Shown here in pieces: positions 26,573 to 35,624 of a stretch of 64,000 nt of DNA. The translations under genes were made by a program, and so were the position numbers. The DNA is from Streptomyces violaceoruber (GTDB lineage: Bacteria > Actinomycetota > Actinomycetes > Streptomycetales > Streptomycetaceae), in contig NZ_CP137734.1 of assembly GCF_033406955.1 (NCBI RefSeq), forward strand, positions 5,208,001 to 5,272,000. Direction: 5' to 3'. Position 1 is the stretch's first letter. Each line of letters opens with the position of its first letter. The notes under the pieces were generated by a model. That model was not told where the DNA came from. It saw nothing but the letters and a program-made list of their open reading frames with translations, and made no database searches.

Positions 26573-27976
26573 GTGAAGAATTGGCAAAAAGACGCCCAAC
26601 CGGAGTGGCCCGAGGTCGAGTCCGGGGCTCGTGATCTCTCGGAGGCTGGACGAGATGCTGACGCCACCGAGGTGCTGCCCCCTGCCCGGGCCTTCCCGCC
26701 GGCCGGGGGACCCCCGATGACCGCGCCGGGTCCGGGGTGGTTCGGCGAATCCGGTGAGAGCCCGCGTGGCCGCGGGAGTTCCGACGCCGACCGGACGCAG
26801 ATCCTGGGTTCCCGAATAGGCGGCCGCGCTCCGCGCGAGCAGCGCCCGGACCCGATGGCCCAGGGGCGGATAACCTGGGGCACAACCGACCGGCCCGGGG
26901 CGAACCACGGCAACGCCGCCCCGGCGCCCGGAACCGGCCACACCCCCGGCACCGGCACCGGCCCGGACCCCGACCGGACGGACGTCCTCCCGTCGGCCGG
27001 TCCCGCCGCCCCGGCCCCGCCGACCCGCGCCTTCCCCGCACCGGCATCCGCCCCCGCGCCTCTCCCCGTGCCCCCGCCTCCCGGCCCCGCCACCGCCGCA
27101 CTCCGCGACCCCTGGCAGGAGACGCCGGACACGGACGGCGACCCGGGCACCGGCACCGGCGCCGCCGGGCACACCCACGACCCGCACGAGGTCACCGTCC
27201 AGCTCGACGCCGTCCACCTCGGCGACGGGGTGCTCCTTCGGGCCGACAGCGGGCACCGCAAGCGGGGCCCGGAGGCCTCCGACGGGCCCGTCTTCGTCGA
27301 CGCGTCCGGCCGCCGCAGCCGCCTCTACCGCCGCCTCGGCATCCTGGTCGGCATCGCCTGCGCGGTCTACGCCGTCGTCATCGTCTCCACGCTGCTCTCC
27401 GGCAACTCCGACGCGCCCTGGATGCCCGTGCCGGGCCAGGAGGAGGGCGCACCGGCCGGCCAGGTCGACACCACCCCGGCGCCCTCGCAGTCGGCGCGGC
27501 CCTCCGGCACCGGCAACGCCACCACCCCGCAGGCCACGCCCTCGGCCGACGCCGGTGTGACGACCGAACCGGGCGTCGAGGCACCCGCGTCCGGTACGTC
27601 CGGCGTGCCGGGCGGCAGCACGGGGCAGCCCGGTACGAGCGCCGGCCCCGAGTCCTCGGCGGCCGGCAGCGGCCAGAACCCGGGCGGCTCCGGTGCGACC
27701 GGCCCCGACCCGACGCAGTCCACCGAGGTGCCGCCGTCCACCGGCACCGACCCGTCGGCCCCGACCGGCGGCGGCGCCCCCTCCGGCGACCCGACCCAGC
27801 CCACCGGCGGCTCCACCACGGACACCGACCCGGGCGCGGGCGGCACCAACGCCAACGGCGCGGGCGCCCCGGACCCCGTCGCGGGTCCGGCCGGAGCCTC
27901 CGTCGTGGTCGCCGAGCCGGCCGCCGGCAGCTCCACGCCCCCCTCCCTCCCCCTGTCCCCGGAGAACACCCTCTGA
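26573..27976 (+). CDS. matA: MatA-like single-span membrane protein of the mat locus
   Basis: 467 aa from GTG at 26573, downstream of GGGGGGAAG (26555-26563). Residues 1-250 are cytoplasmic, Pro/Gly/Ala-rich and disordered. They contain four Thr motifs with Leu at +3: TEVL (32), TQIL (75), TDVL (136) and TVQL (208). One transmembrane helix lies at about 252-275 (LYRRLGILVGIACAVYAVVI). Residues 276-467 are a Ser/Thr/Pro/Gly-rich outer region with no recognised domain. Its stop overlaps the matB start (TGATG), so the two are coupled. The name rests on position beside matB in S. coelicolor as I recall it. Function beyond support of MatB is unknown. Confidence 0.75.
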   Translation: MKNWQKDAQPEWPEVESGARDLSEAGRDADATEVLPPARAFPPAGGPPMTAPGPGWFGESGESPRGRGSSDADRTQILGSRIGGRAPREQRPDPMAQGRITWGTTDRPGANHGNAAPAPGTGHTPGTGTGPDPDRTDVLPSAGPAAPAPPTRAFPAPASAPAPLPVPPPPGPATAALRDPWQETPDTDGDPGTGTGAAGHTHDPHEVTVQLDAVHLGDGVLLRADSGHRKRGPEASDGPVFVDASGRRSRLYRRLGILVGIACAVYAVVIVSTLLSGNSDAPWMPVPGQEEGAPAGQVDTTPAPSQSARPSGTGNATTPQATPSADAGVTTEPGVEAPASGTSGVPGGSTGQPGTSAGPESSAAGSGQNPGGSGATGPDPTQSTEVPPSTGTDPSAPTGGGAPSGDPTQPTGGSTTDTDPGAGGTNANGAGAPDPVAGPAGASVVVAEPAAGSSTPPSLPLSPENTL

Positions 27977-30180
27977 TGGCATCCAGCACCCGCCGTCACG
28001 GGGCCGCGCGCAGCGCCCGTGAGGGCTCCCGCCGTCGCCTGCCCTTGCGCCTGCTGCTTCCGCTGCTCGTCCTGGTCGCCCTGGTGGCGATGCTCATGCT
28101 GCGCGGATACGTGCACAGCGAGATCCTCGCCGACCACCGCGTCCAGCCGCCCGCCGCCACCGACAAGGTGCCGCAGAAGATCCTCGAGGGCGGCCCGGTC
28201 ATCGACGTGCGCGGCGGCCGCACCGAGAGCCTGAGCGTGCCCGACCACCGGCTCGTCCTCACCTTCGACGACGGCCCGGACCCGACCTGGACCCCGCGGG
28301 TTCTCGACGTGCTCAAGAAGCACGACGCGCACGCGGTCTTCTTCGTCACCGGCACCATGGCCTCCCGCTACCCCGACCTCGTCGAGCGCATGGTCGACGA
28401 GGGCCACGAGGTGGGCCTGCACACCTTCAACCACCCCGACCTCTCCTTCCAGTCCGAGAAGCGCATCGACTGGGAGCTGTCGCAGAACCAGCTGGCGATC
28501 ACCGGTGCGGCCGGGGTGCGCACCTCGCTGTTCCGGCCGCCGTACTCCTCCTTCGCCGACGCCATGGACAACAAGTCCTGGCCGGTCACCGAGTACATCG
28601 GCGGCCGCGGCTACCTCGTCGTCGTCAACAACACCGACAGCGAGGACTGGAAGAAGCCCGGCGTCGACGAGATCATCCGCCGCGCCACCCCGAAGGGCGG
28701 CAAGGGCGCCATCGTCCTGATGCACGACTCCGGCGGCGACCGCCACCAGACCGTGCAGGCCCTGGACAGGTTCCTGCCCGACCTGAAGAAGAAGGGCTAC
28801 GAGTTCGACAACCTCACCGAGGCCCTGGACGCGCCCGGCGCCATGAGCCCGGTGGCCGGCGCCGAACTCTGGAAGGGCAGGGCGTGGGTCTTCCTGGTCC
28901 AGGCCTCGGAGAAGCTCACCGACGGCCTGGTGGTGGGCCTGGCGGTCATCGGCACGCTGGTCATCGGACGCTTCGTGCTGATGCTGCTCCTCTCCGGCGT
29001 CCACGCCCGCCGGGTGCGCCGCCGGCGCTTCCGCTGGGGACCGGCGGTCACCGAGCCCGTCACGGTGCTGGTCCCGGCGTACAACGAGGCCAAGTGCATC
29101 GAGAACACGGTGCGTTCCCTGGTGGCCAGCGACCACCCGGTCGAGGTCATCGTCATCGACGACGGTTCCAGCGACGGCACCGCCCGCATCGTGGAGGGCC
29201 TCGGCCTGCCCGGCGTCCGGGTGATCCGGCAGCTCAACGCGGGCAAGCCCGCCGCGCTCAACCGGGGCCTGGCCAACGCCCGGTACGACATCGTCGTGAT
29301 GATGGACGGCGACACCGTCTTCGAGCCGTCCACCGTCCGCGAACTCGTCCAGCCCTTCGGCGACCCCCGGGTGGGCGCCGTGGCGGGCAACGCGAAGGTC
29401 GGCAACAAGGACAGCCTCATCGGCGCCTGGCAGCACATCGAGTACGTGATGGGCTTCAACCTGGACCGCCGGATGTACGACGTCCTCGGCTGCATGCCGA
29501 CCATCCCCGGTGCGGTCGGCGCCTTCCGCCGGTCCGCCCTGGAACCCATCGGCGGCATGAGCGACGACACGCTCGCCGAGGACACCGACGTCACCATGGC
29601 GCTGCACCGCGCCGGCTGGCGGGTGGTGTACGCCGAGAACGCGCGCGCCTGGACCGAGGCCCCGGAGTCCGTCGGCCAGCTGTGGTCCCAGCGCTACCGC
29701 TGGTCGTACGGCACCATGCAGGCCATCTGGAAGCACCGCCGCGCGGTGATCGAGAAGGGTCCCTCGGGCCGCTTCGGCCGGGTGGGCCTGCCCTTCGTCT
29801 CCCTGTTCATGGTCCTGGCCCCGCTGCTCGCCCCGCTGATCGACGTCTTCCTGCTCTACGGCCTGGTCTTCGGCCCGACCGAGAAGACGATCGTGGCCTG
29901 GCTGGGCGTCCTGGCCATCCAGGCGGTGTGCGCGGCGTACGCCTTCCGGCTCGACCGGGAGAAGCTGACCCCGCTCATCTCGCTGCCCCTCCAGCAGATC
30001 CTGTACCGCCAGATCATGTACGTGGTGCTGCTCCAGTCCTGGATCACGGCGCTCACCGGCGGCCGGCTGCGCTGGCAGAAGCTGCGGCGCAGCGGCGGCG
30101 TGTCCGCGCCGCCGCCCGGCGCCGACGGCGTGCCGCCCCAGCGGCGGTCCGGAGCCATGGACGGGAGGCCGGTCGGATGA
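27976..30180 (+). CDS. matB: MatB-like bifunctional polysaccharide deacetylase / GT2 synthase
   Basis: 734 aa. After a basic start and one span (LLLPLLVLVALVAMLML) comes an NodB-type polysaccharide deacetylase domain (about 90-290) with LTFDDGPDPTWTP and the metal-binding HTFNHPD. A second span follows (about 310-345). Then comes a processive GT2 domain with VLVPAYNEAKCIENTV, IDDGSSDGT, MMDGDT and the QxxRW-type QRYRWSYGT, plus C-terminal spans. This fuses the PgaB-like and PgaC-like activities for poly-beta-1,6-GlcNAc, as described for Streptomyces MatB in hyphal aggregation. The start overlaps the matA stop and the next gene overlaps its end by 4 nt. Confidence 0.9.
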   Translation: MASSTRRHGAARSAREGSRRRLPLRLLLPLLVLVALVAMLMLRGYVHSEILADHRVQPPAATDKVPQKILEGGPVIDVRGGRTESLSVPDHRLVLTFDDGPDPTWTPRVLDVLKKHDAHAVFFVTGTMASRYPDLVERMVDEGHEVGLHTFNHPDLSFQSEKRIDWELSQNQLAITGAAGVRTSLFRPPYSSFADAMDNKSWPVTEYIGGRGYLVVVNNTDSEDWKKPGVDEIIRRATPKGGKGAIVLMHDSGGDRHQTVQALDRFLPDLKKKGYEFDNLTEALDAPGAMSPVAGAELWKGRAWVFLVQASEKLTDGLVVGLAVIGTLVIGRFVLMLLLSGVHARRVRRRRFRWGPAVTEPVTVLVPAYNEAKCIENTVRSLVASDHPVEVIVIDDGSSDGTARIVEGLGLPGVRVIRQLNAGKPAALNRGLANARYDIVVMMDGDTVFEPSTVRELVQPFGDPRVGAVAGNAKVGNKDSLIGAWQHIEYVMGFNLDRRMYDVLGCMPTIPGAVGAFRRSALEPIGGMSDDTLAEDTDVTMALHRAGWRVVYAENARAWTEAPESVGQLWSQRYRWSYGTMQAIWKHRRAVIEKGPSGRFGRVGLPFVSLFMVLAPLLAPLIDVFLLYGLVFGPTEKTIVAWLGVLAIQAVCAAYAFRLDREKLTPLISLPLQQILYRQIMYVVLLQSWITALTGGRLRWQKLRRSGGVSAPPPGADGVPPQRRSGAMDGRPVG

Positions 30181-31523
30181 CCACCCCGCCGTACGACCCG
30201 ACGCGGCCGACCCCGGCACCCGGCCCGACCACGCCTTTTCCGACCACGCCCTTCCCGGCCACGCCTGCCCCGCCCCGGAGCGCCCCGCACATGACCGCAC
30301 CACCCCTCCACCCGCCCGTGGGCACGGACACCGACGTACCGGTGGCGCCCCAGCAGAAGCAGGCCCGGCGCGCTCCCGTGCGCGACCGGTACTTCGACCT
30401 GCTGCGGGCGGTGGCGCTCTTCCGGGTGGTCCTCTACCACCTGATGGGCTGGGCCTGGCTGCCGGTGGTGTTCCCGTCCATGGGCGTCATGTTCGCCCTC
30501 GCGGGCAACCTGATGGCCCGCAGCCTCAAGCGGCCCGCCGTCCAGGTCGTCCGCAGCCGCATGCGCCGCCTGCTGCCGCCGCTGTGGCTGCTGGGCGTGG
30601 TGGGCGTGACCGGCATGGTGCTCCAGGGCTGGGGGCCGAACGAGGACGGGCACCCGGGCTGGTGGTGGTTCCACCTCCTCTACTGGGTCCTGCCGCTGAG
30701 CGACCCGCCCTTCGCCGAGAGCGTGCCGGGCATCCACGGCATCCTGGGCGAGGACTGGGCCGCGGAACTCGGCGGGCCGCTGTGGTACATCCGCGCCTAC
30801 CTCTGGTACGTCCTGCTCTCGCCGGTGCTGCTGCGCGCGCTGCGCGCCCTGCCGTGGCTGACGATCCTCGCGCCGCTCGCCCTGTCGGCCGCCTTCCAAT
30901 TCGGCTACCTGAACCTGCCGGGCGAGCGCTTCCCGTCCGCGCTCACGGACTTCAGCACCTTCGGGGCCTGCTGGGTCCTCGGCATGGCCCACCAGGAAGG
31001 CATCCTGAAACGGCTGCCGCGCTACGTCGTGCCCTCGGTGGCCCCGGTGATCGCCGCCCTGGGCCTGTGGTACGCCTTCCGGGAGGGCTTCAAGACCGGG
31101 TACGACCTGGACTCCATCCCGTTCGCGCAGGCCGTCTGGTCCTTCGCCACGGTGCTGCTGCTCCTGCACGTCAGCCCGTCGTGGACCGAGTGGCCGCGTC
31201 GGCTGCGCCGCTGGGACCGGCTGATCACCCTGCTCAACTCCCGCGCGGTGACGATCTACCTGTGGCACAACGTCTGCATCCTGATCGCGGCCACGCTGTG
31301 GGACCAGTTGTGGGGCTTCGAGGTCATGTACGAGAACGTCCCGTGGCTGCTGGAGAGCCCCTGGCCGGTCCTGGCCATCGCCTGGCTGCTCATCGGGAGC
31401 TGCATCGTCTGGTTCGGCTGGATGGAGGACGTGGCGGCCAAGCGCAGCCCCCAGCTGTGGCCGGACGGCGGGAAGCGCACGGCACCGAAGCGGCCGAGGG
31501 CCCGCGCCGCGCACCGGGGCTGA
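30177..31523 (+). CDS. acyltransferase 3 family membrane protein
   Basis: 448 aa from ATG at 30177, overlapping the matB stop by 4 nt (ATGA). A Pro/Thr-rich cytoplasmic start of about 60 residues precedes 10 or so hydrophobic spans. The family signature is RDRYFDLLRAVALFRVVLYH with the catalytic-type His, and TIYLWHNVCILIA later. Acyltransferase-3 proteins O-acylate exopolysaccharides or other surface carbohydrates across the membrane. Tight coupling to matB suggests decoration (for example succinylation or acetylation) of the MatAB polymer, which is inference. A 16-bp tandem duplication spans its stop codon. Confidence 0.88.
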   Translation: MTTPPYDPTRPTPAPGPTTPFPTTPFPATPAPPRSAPHMTAPPLHPPVGTDTDVPVAPQQKQARRAPVRDRYFDLLRAVALFRVVLYHLMGWAWLPVVFPSMGVMFALAGNLMARSLKRPAVQVVRSRMRRLLPPLWLLGVVGVTGMVLQGWGPNEDGHPGWWWFHLLYWVLPLSDPPFAESVPGIHGILGEDWAAELGGPLWYIRAYLWYVLLSPVLLRALRALPWLTILAPLALSAAFQFGYLNLPGERFPSALTDFSTFGACWVLGMAHQEGILKRLPRYVVPSVAPVIAALGLWYAFREGFKTGYDLDSIPFAQAVWSFATVLLLLHVSPSWTEWPRRLRRWDRLITLLNSRAVTIYLWHNVCILIAATLWDQLWGFEVMYENVPWLLESPWPVLAIAWLLIGSCIVWFGWMEDVAAKRSPQLWPDGGKRTAPKRPRARAAHRG

Positions 31524-31540
31524 CGCGCACCGGGGCTGAC
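31509..31540 (+). repeat. 16-bp tandem duplication across a stop codon
   Basis: GCGCACCGGGGCTGAC occurs twice without spacer (31509-31524 and 31525-31540). The first copy contains the TGA stop of the acyltransferase gene, and the second repeats it downstream. Confidence 0.85.
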
Positions 31541-31620
31541 GTGTGTCGGCCCCCCGTGCGAGACTGCCCCGGTTGCGGGAGTGAACAGGGTGGCGTGAGC
31601 CGGTCAGGGGGAGCAGCGGG

Positions 31621-32568
31621 ATGAGCAAGCGGCAGACGCGGAAGATGCTGGAGTTGATGGCGAGCGGGGAGCCGGTCCAGCTCACCAGCCGGATGTCCTC
31701 GGTGAAGAAGCTCGCCAAGCTCGCCTTCGTCGCCCAGCAGTTCGGGTACGAATACGCAGACGTGCGCCAGAGCGGGGGGAACAACGCCGCGCTCACCATG
31801 CTGCTCGTCCCCGACCCGGGCCCGCAGGCCCGCACCCGGGCCGCGCAGAACTGGGCGCAGTACCCGAACGCCGGCGACGGCGTGTCGCTGCCGCCGCTCG
31901 TGCCGGACGCCTTCGAACTCCTCAAGGCGCGCATCAACTTCGACCTCACCGGCAAGAACGCCCAGAAGAACATGGGCTACGGCGCGCTCGGCGGCACCGT
32001 CGCCTGTGTGGTCATCGCCTTCCGCGAGGGCGGCTCGTCCGACGACTTCCTCATCTCCGGGATCATCTGGCTGGTCCTCATGGCGGCCCTGGGCATCGGC
32101 TTCCTCGTCACCCGCAAGCGCAACGCCAAGTTCGCCGCCCGGCTGCAGGCCGCCGGCTTCGTGCCGATGGCCGACGAGACGGGACGGGTGCGGTACCTGC
32201 CGCCCGGCGGGCAGCTGCCGGGGCACGGGAACCCGTTCGGTGCCGTGCCCGGCGGCTACGGACAGCCGGCCCCCGGCCAGTACGCCGCCCAGCCGCCGCA
32301 GCAGCAGCCGTACGGCGGACCGCAGCAGGCCCAGCAGCCGTACGCCCCGCAGCCGGTTCCGCAGGCCCAGCCCTACGCGGCTCCGCAGGCCCAGCAGCCC
32401 TACGCGCCCCCGCAGACCCAGCAGCCGTATCCGCCCCAGCAGCCCCCGCAGCCGTACGCCCAGCCGCAGCAGCAGCCGTACGCGCCGCCGCAACCGCAGC
32501 AGCCGTACCCGGCGCAGGGCCACCCGCAGCAGAACCCGCACTGGCAGCCCCGGCCCCCGCAGGGCTGA
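31621..32568 (+). CDS. two-span membrane protein with Gln/Pro/Tyr-rich tail
   Basis: 315 aa from ATG at 31621. An N-terminal soluble segment of about 115 residues (KLAKLAFVAQQFGYEYADVR) is followed by two spans, GYGALGGTVACVVIAF and FLISGIIWLVLMAALGIGFLV. After RKRNAKFAARLQAAGFVPM the last 110 residues are low-complexity QQPYAPPQ-type repeats. I recognise no named family. The similar Gln/Pro linker in PkaA reflects a common Streptomyces style and not homology. It is separated from the mat operon by 97 nt and followed by a terminator. Confidence 0.75.
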   Translation: MSKRQTRKMLELMASGEPVQLTSRMSSVKKLAKLAFVAQQFGYEYADVRQSGGNNAALTMLLVPDPGPQARTRAAQNWAQYPNAGDGVSLPPLVPDAFELLKARINFDLTGKNAQKNMGYGALGGTVACVVIAFREGGSSDDFLISGIIWLVLMAALGIGFLVTRKRNAKFAARLQAAGFVPMADETGRVRYLPPGGQLPGHGNPFGAVPGGYGQPAPGQYAAQPPQQQPYGGPQQAQQPYAPQPVPQAQPYAAPQAQQPYAPPQTQQPYPPQQPPQPYAQPQQQPYAPPQPQQPYPAQGHPQQNPHWQPRPPQG

Positions 32569-32575
32569 CCGCGAT

Positions 32576-32605
32576 CTCTCACCCCGCGCCCGTGCCGGGT
32601 GAGAG
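32576..32605 (+). terminator. hairpin between the membrane-protein gene and narK
   Basis: CTCTCACCC (32576-32584) pairs perfectly with GGGTGAGAG (32597-32605) across a 12-nt loop, starting 8 nt after the stop codon. Confidence 0.6.
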
Positions 32606-32700
32606 CGACGTTCCCTCCCGGTCATCCACAGCCCCACCGGCCCGAAACGCGTCCTGCCTAGCGTCGGTGCCACCGAGCTGTGGAGCACCGTGGAGGCGCG

Positions 32701-34059
32701 ATGAAAGCCCGTGGCGGACGCTGGATCGAGTACTGGGATCCCGAGAACGAGACCTTCTGGAAGGAGACGGGACGGCGAACGGCCCGGCGGAACCTGTTCT
32801 TCTCCGTGCTCTCCGAGCACATCGGGTTCTCCGTCTGGACCCTGTGGTCCGTGCTGGTGCTCTTCATGGGCCCGGAGTACGGGCTGTCCCCGGCCGACAA
32901 GTTCCTGCTGACGTCCGTGGTGACCCTCGTCGGGGCCGTCGTACGGGTGCCGTACACCTTCGCCGTGGCCGTCTTCGGCGGGCGGAACTGGACGGTCGTC
33001 TCGGCGAGCATGCTGCTCGTGCCGACGCTCGCGGCCTTCGTCGTGATGGAGCCCGGGACGTCCTTCTCGACGTTCCTGCTGGTCGGGCTGCTGGCCGGGA
33101 TCGGCGGCGGCAACTTCGCCTCCTCCATGACCAACATCAACGCCTTCTTCCCGCTCAGGGAGAAGGGCTGGGCGCTCGGCCTCAACGCCGGCGGCGGGAA
33201 CGTCGGTGTGCCCGTCATCCAGCTCGTCGCGCTCGCGATCATCGGGGCGAGCGGCGGGCCCCGGGTGCTGCTCGGCATCTACATCCCGCTGATCCTCGTG
33301 GCCGCCGTCCTCGCCGCGCGCTTCATGGACAACCTCACCACGGTGAAGAACGACACCGGAGCGGCCAAGGACGCGGCCAGGGACGCCCACACCTGGATCA
33401 TGTCGGTGCTGTACGTCGGCACCTTCGGTTCCTTCATCGGCTACAGCTTCGCCTTCGGACAGGTGCTGACCACCCAGTTCGGGCGGACACCGCTCCAGGC
33501 GGCCTACCTCACGTTCATCGGACCGCTGCTCGGCTCCCTCGTCCGTCCGCTGGGCGGCAGGCTCGCCGACCGGTACGGCGGTTCGAGGATCACCCTGTGG
33601 AACTTCGTCGCCATGGCCGCGGCCACCGCGGTCCTCGTCGTGGCCAGCATGGAGAGGTCGCTGGCGCTGTTCGTGACCGTGTTCGTGGCGCTGTTCGTGC
33701 TCAGTGGGCTCGGCAACGGCTCGACGTTCAAGATGATCCCGCACATCTTCCACTCCAAGGCGCTGGCCCGGGGGCTGACGGGAGAGGAGGCCGTGCTGCA
33801 CGGGCGGCGGCTGTCGGGGGCGGCGATGGGGCTGATCGGCGCGGTGGGAGGCCTCGGGGGCGTCGGGATCAACCTCGCCTTCCGTCAGTCCTTCCTCTCC
33901 TCGGGTTCGGGCACCGGTGCCTTCGTCGCCTTCCTGGCCTGCTACGCCGTGTGCATCGCGGTGACCTGGTCGGTATACCTTCGCCGTCCCGCCGGGCGGA
34001 GCGGGACCGGGGCGGGACCGGCGGCGGAGGAGACGCGGCGCAGCTACGCCGAGGTGTGA
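32701..34059 (+). CDS. narK: nitrate/nitrite transporter (NNP family, NarK)
   Basis: 452 aa from ATG at 32701 with GGAG upstream; an in-frame GTG at 32680 is less likely. It has twelve MFS spans. The NNP nitrate signatures are present: GGGNFASSMTNINAFFPL followed by KGWALGLNAGGGNVG in one half and SGLGNGSTFKMIPHIF in the other, with Gly-rich faces that line the nitrate pore. It moves nitrate and/or nitrite across the membrane for assimilation. The next gene is the nitrate-assimilation regulator nnaR, 108 nt downstream, which supports the assignment. Confidence 0.92.
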   Translation: MKARGGRWIEYWDPENETFWKETGRRTARRNLFFSVLSEHIGFSVWTLWSVLVLFMGPEYGLSPADKFLLTSVVTLVGAVVRVPYTFAVAVFGGRNWTVVSASMLLVPTLAAFVVMEPGTSFSTFLLVGLLAGIGGGNFASSMTNINAFFPLREKGWALGLNAGGGNVGVPVIQLVALAIIGASGGPRVLLGIYIPLILVAAVLAARFMDNLTTVKNDTGAAKDAARDAHTWIMSVLYVGTFGSFIGYSFAFGQVLTTQFGRTPLQAAYLTFIGPLLGSLVRPLGGRLADRYGGSRITLWNFVAMAAATAVLVVASMERSLALFVTVFVALFVLSGLGNGSTFKMIPHIFHSKALARGLTGEEAVLHGRRLSGAAMGLIGAVGGLGGVGINLAFRQSFLSSGSGTGAFVAFLACYAVCIAVTWSVYLRRPAGRSGTGAGPAAEETRRSYAEV

Positions 34060-34167
34060 CGTAACACTGGTGACATGCGGCGGAACCGAGCCCGTCACGC
34101 ACGGTTGACAGGCTCGGTCGCCACGTGACTGTGCACGTGGGCGTGAACGGATCGGAGCGCGGCGAGG

Positions 34168-35373
34168 ATGGACGACGTAAGCGACGTAAGTGACGTAAGC
34201 GACCGGAGTGGCGCGGGTGGCGTGGGCGACGGGGCACGGCAGCCCGGCCACGGCCCGCTGGCCGGGTTCACCGTGGGCGTGACCGCCGCCCGCCGGGCCG
34301 ACGAACTGGGCGCGCTGCTCGGGCGGCGCGGGGCCACCGTCCTGCACGCCCCGGCGCTGCGGATCGTGCCGCTGGCCGACGACGGCGAGCTGATGGCCGC
34401 GACCAAGCGGATCGTCGACCGGGCGCCGGACGTCGTCGTCGCCACCACCGCCATCGGGTTCCGGGGCTGGGTCGAGGCCGCCGACGGCTGGGGGCTCGGC
34501 GACGCCCTGCTGGAGCGGCTGCGCACGGTGGAACTGCTGGCGCGCGGGCCCAAGGTCAAGGGCGCGGTACGGGCCGCCGGACTGACCGAGCGGTGGTCAC
34601 CCGCCTCGGAGTCCATGGCCGAGGTCCTGGACCGGCTCCTGGAGCAGGGCGTGGCGGGCCGCCGGATCGCCGTACAGCTGCACGGCGAGCCGCTGCCGGG
34701 GTTCGTGGAGGCGCTGCGGGAGGGCGGGGCCGAGGTGGTGGGCGTGCCCGTGTACCGGTGGCTGCCGCCGGAGGACCTCGGTCCGGTGGACCGGCTGCTG
34801 GACGCCGCGGTCTCGCGGGGCGTGGACGCCGTGACCTTCACCAGCGCGCCCGCCGCGGTGTCCCTGCTGGGCCGGGCCGAGGAGCGGGGCCTGCTGCCGG
34901 AGCTGCTCGCCGCCTTCGGGCACGACGTGCTGCCCGCCTGCGTCGGGCCGGTCACCGCGGTGCCGCTCCAGGCGCACGGCGTGGACACGGTCCAGCCCGA
35001 GCGCTTCCGGCTCGGGCCGCTCGTCCAGTTGCTGTGCCAGGAGCTGCCGGCCCGCGCCCGTGCCCTGCCCGTCGCCGGGCACCGGCTGGAGATCCGCGGA
35101 CACGCGGTGCTCGTCGACGGGGAGCTGCGGACCGTGCCGCCCGCCGGCATGTCCCTGCTGCGCGCCCTCGCCCGGCGGCCCGGCTGGGTCGTGCCCCGCG
35201 CGGAGCTGCTGCGCGCCCTGCCGGGCACCGGCCGCGACGAACACGCCGTCGAGACGGCCATGGCCCGCCTGCGCACGTCCCTCGGCACCCCGAAGCTGAT
35301 CCAGACGGTGGTCAAACGCGGCTACCGCCTCGCCCTGGACCCGGCCACGGACGCCAAGTACACGACCGACTGA
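34168..35373 (+). CDS. nnaR: NnaR-type regulator: HemD-like domain fused to winged helix
   Basis: 401 aa. Residues about 30-275 are a uroporphyrinogen-III-synthase (HemD)-like two-lobe domain (LAGFTVGVTAARRADELGAL, DAVTFTSAPAAVSLLG). Residues about 300-390 are an OmpR/Trans_reg_C winged helix (LRTVPPAGMSLLRALARRPG, IQTVVKRGYRLAL). This fusion is characteristic of NnaR, a nitrate/nitrite-assimilation regulator reported to work with GlnR in Streptomyces. Position after narK agrees. The first residues DVSDVSDVS come from three 9-bp tandem repeats right after the ATG, so a slightly later start is possible. Confidence 0.9.
   Translation: MDDVSDVSDVSDRSGAGGVGDGARQPGHGPLAGFTVGVTAARRADELGALLGRRGATVLHAPALRIVPLADDGELMAATKRIVDRAPDVVVATTAIGFRGWVEAADGWGLGDALLERLRTVELLARGPKVKGAVRAAGLTERWSPASESMAEVLDRLLEQGVAGRRIAVQLHGEPLPGFVEALREGGAEVVGVPVYRWLPPEDLGPVDRLLDAAVSRGVDAVTFTSAPAAVSLLGRAEERGLLPELLAAFGHDVLPACVGPVTAVPLQAHGVDTVQPERFRLGPLVQLLCQELPARARALPVAGHRLEIRGHAVLVDGELRTVPPAGMSLLRALARRPGWVVPRAELLRALPGTGRDEHAVETAMARLRTSLGTPKLIQTVVKRGYRLALDPATDAKYTTD
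34174..34200 (+). repeat. 9-bp triplicate at the start of nnaR
   Basis: GACGTAAGC, GACGTAAGT and GACGTAAGC follow one another directly, encoding Asp-Val-Ser three times. This looks like slippage expansion. Confidence 0.8.
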
Positions 35374-35624
35374 GCCCCGTACGGCACGGCTGCTTCCAGG
35401 TCCGATGCGGTGCGGCGGCACGTGCGCCGGTCCCGGTGGCGTGGACCGGACGCGGGCGCGGGCGGTGATGCGCGGTGCGGGCCGCGCACGATACGGCCGC
35501 ACCGCGAGCCCTGGCCCCCGGGCCGATCGGCAGCCGGCACCGCCTACGACACCGCGCCGGGTGCCCGCCGACCGCCCGTCCGCCGGCCGGCCGCCCACCG
35601 GCGAGGCACCCGTGACGCCCGGTG

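Noticed and set aside
34061..34076. Possible GlnR box GTAAC-N6-GACAT upstream of nnaR
   Set aside because: Only the first half-site fits and the second deviates at two of five positions. GlnR control is known for this pathway, but the site cannot be claimed.
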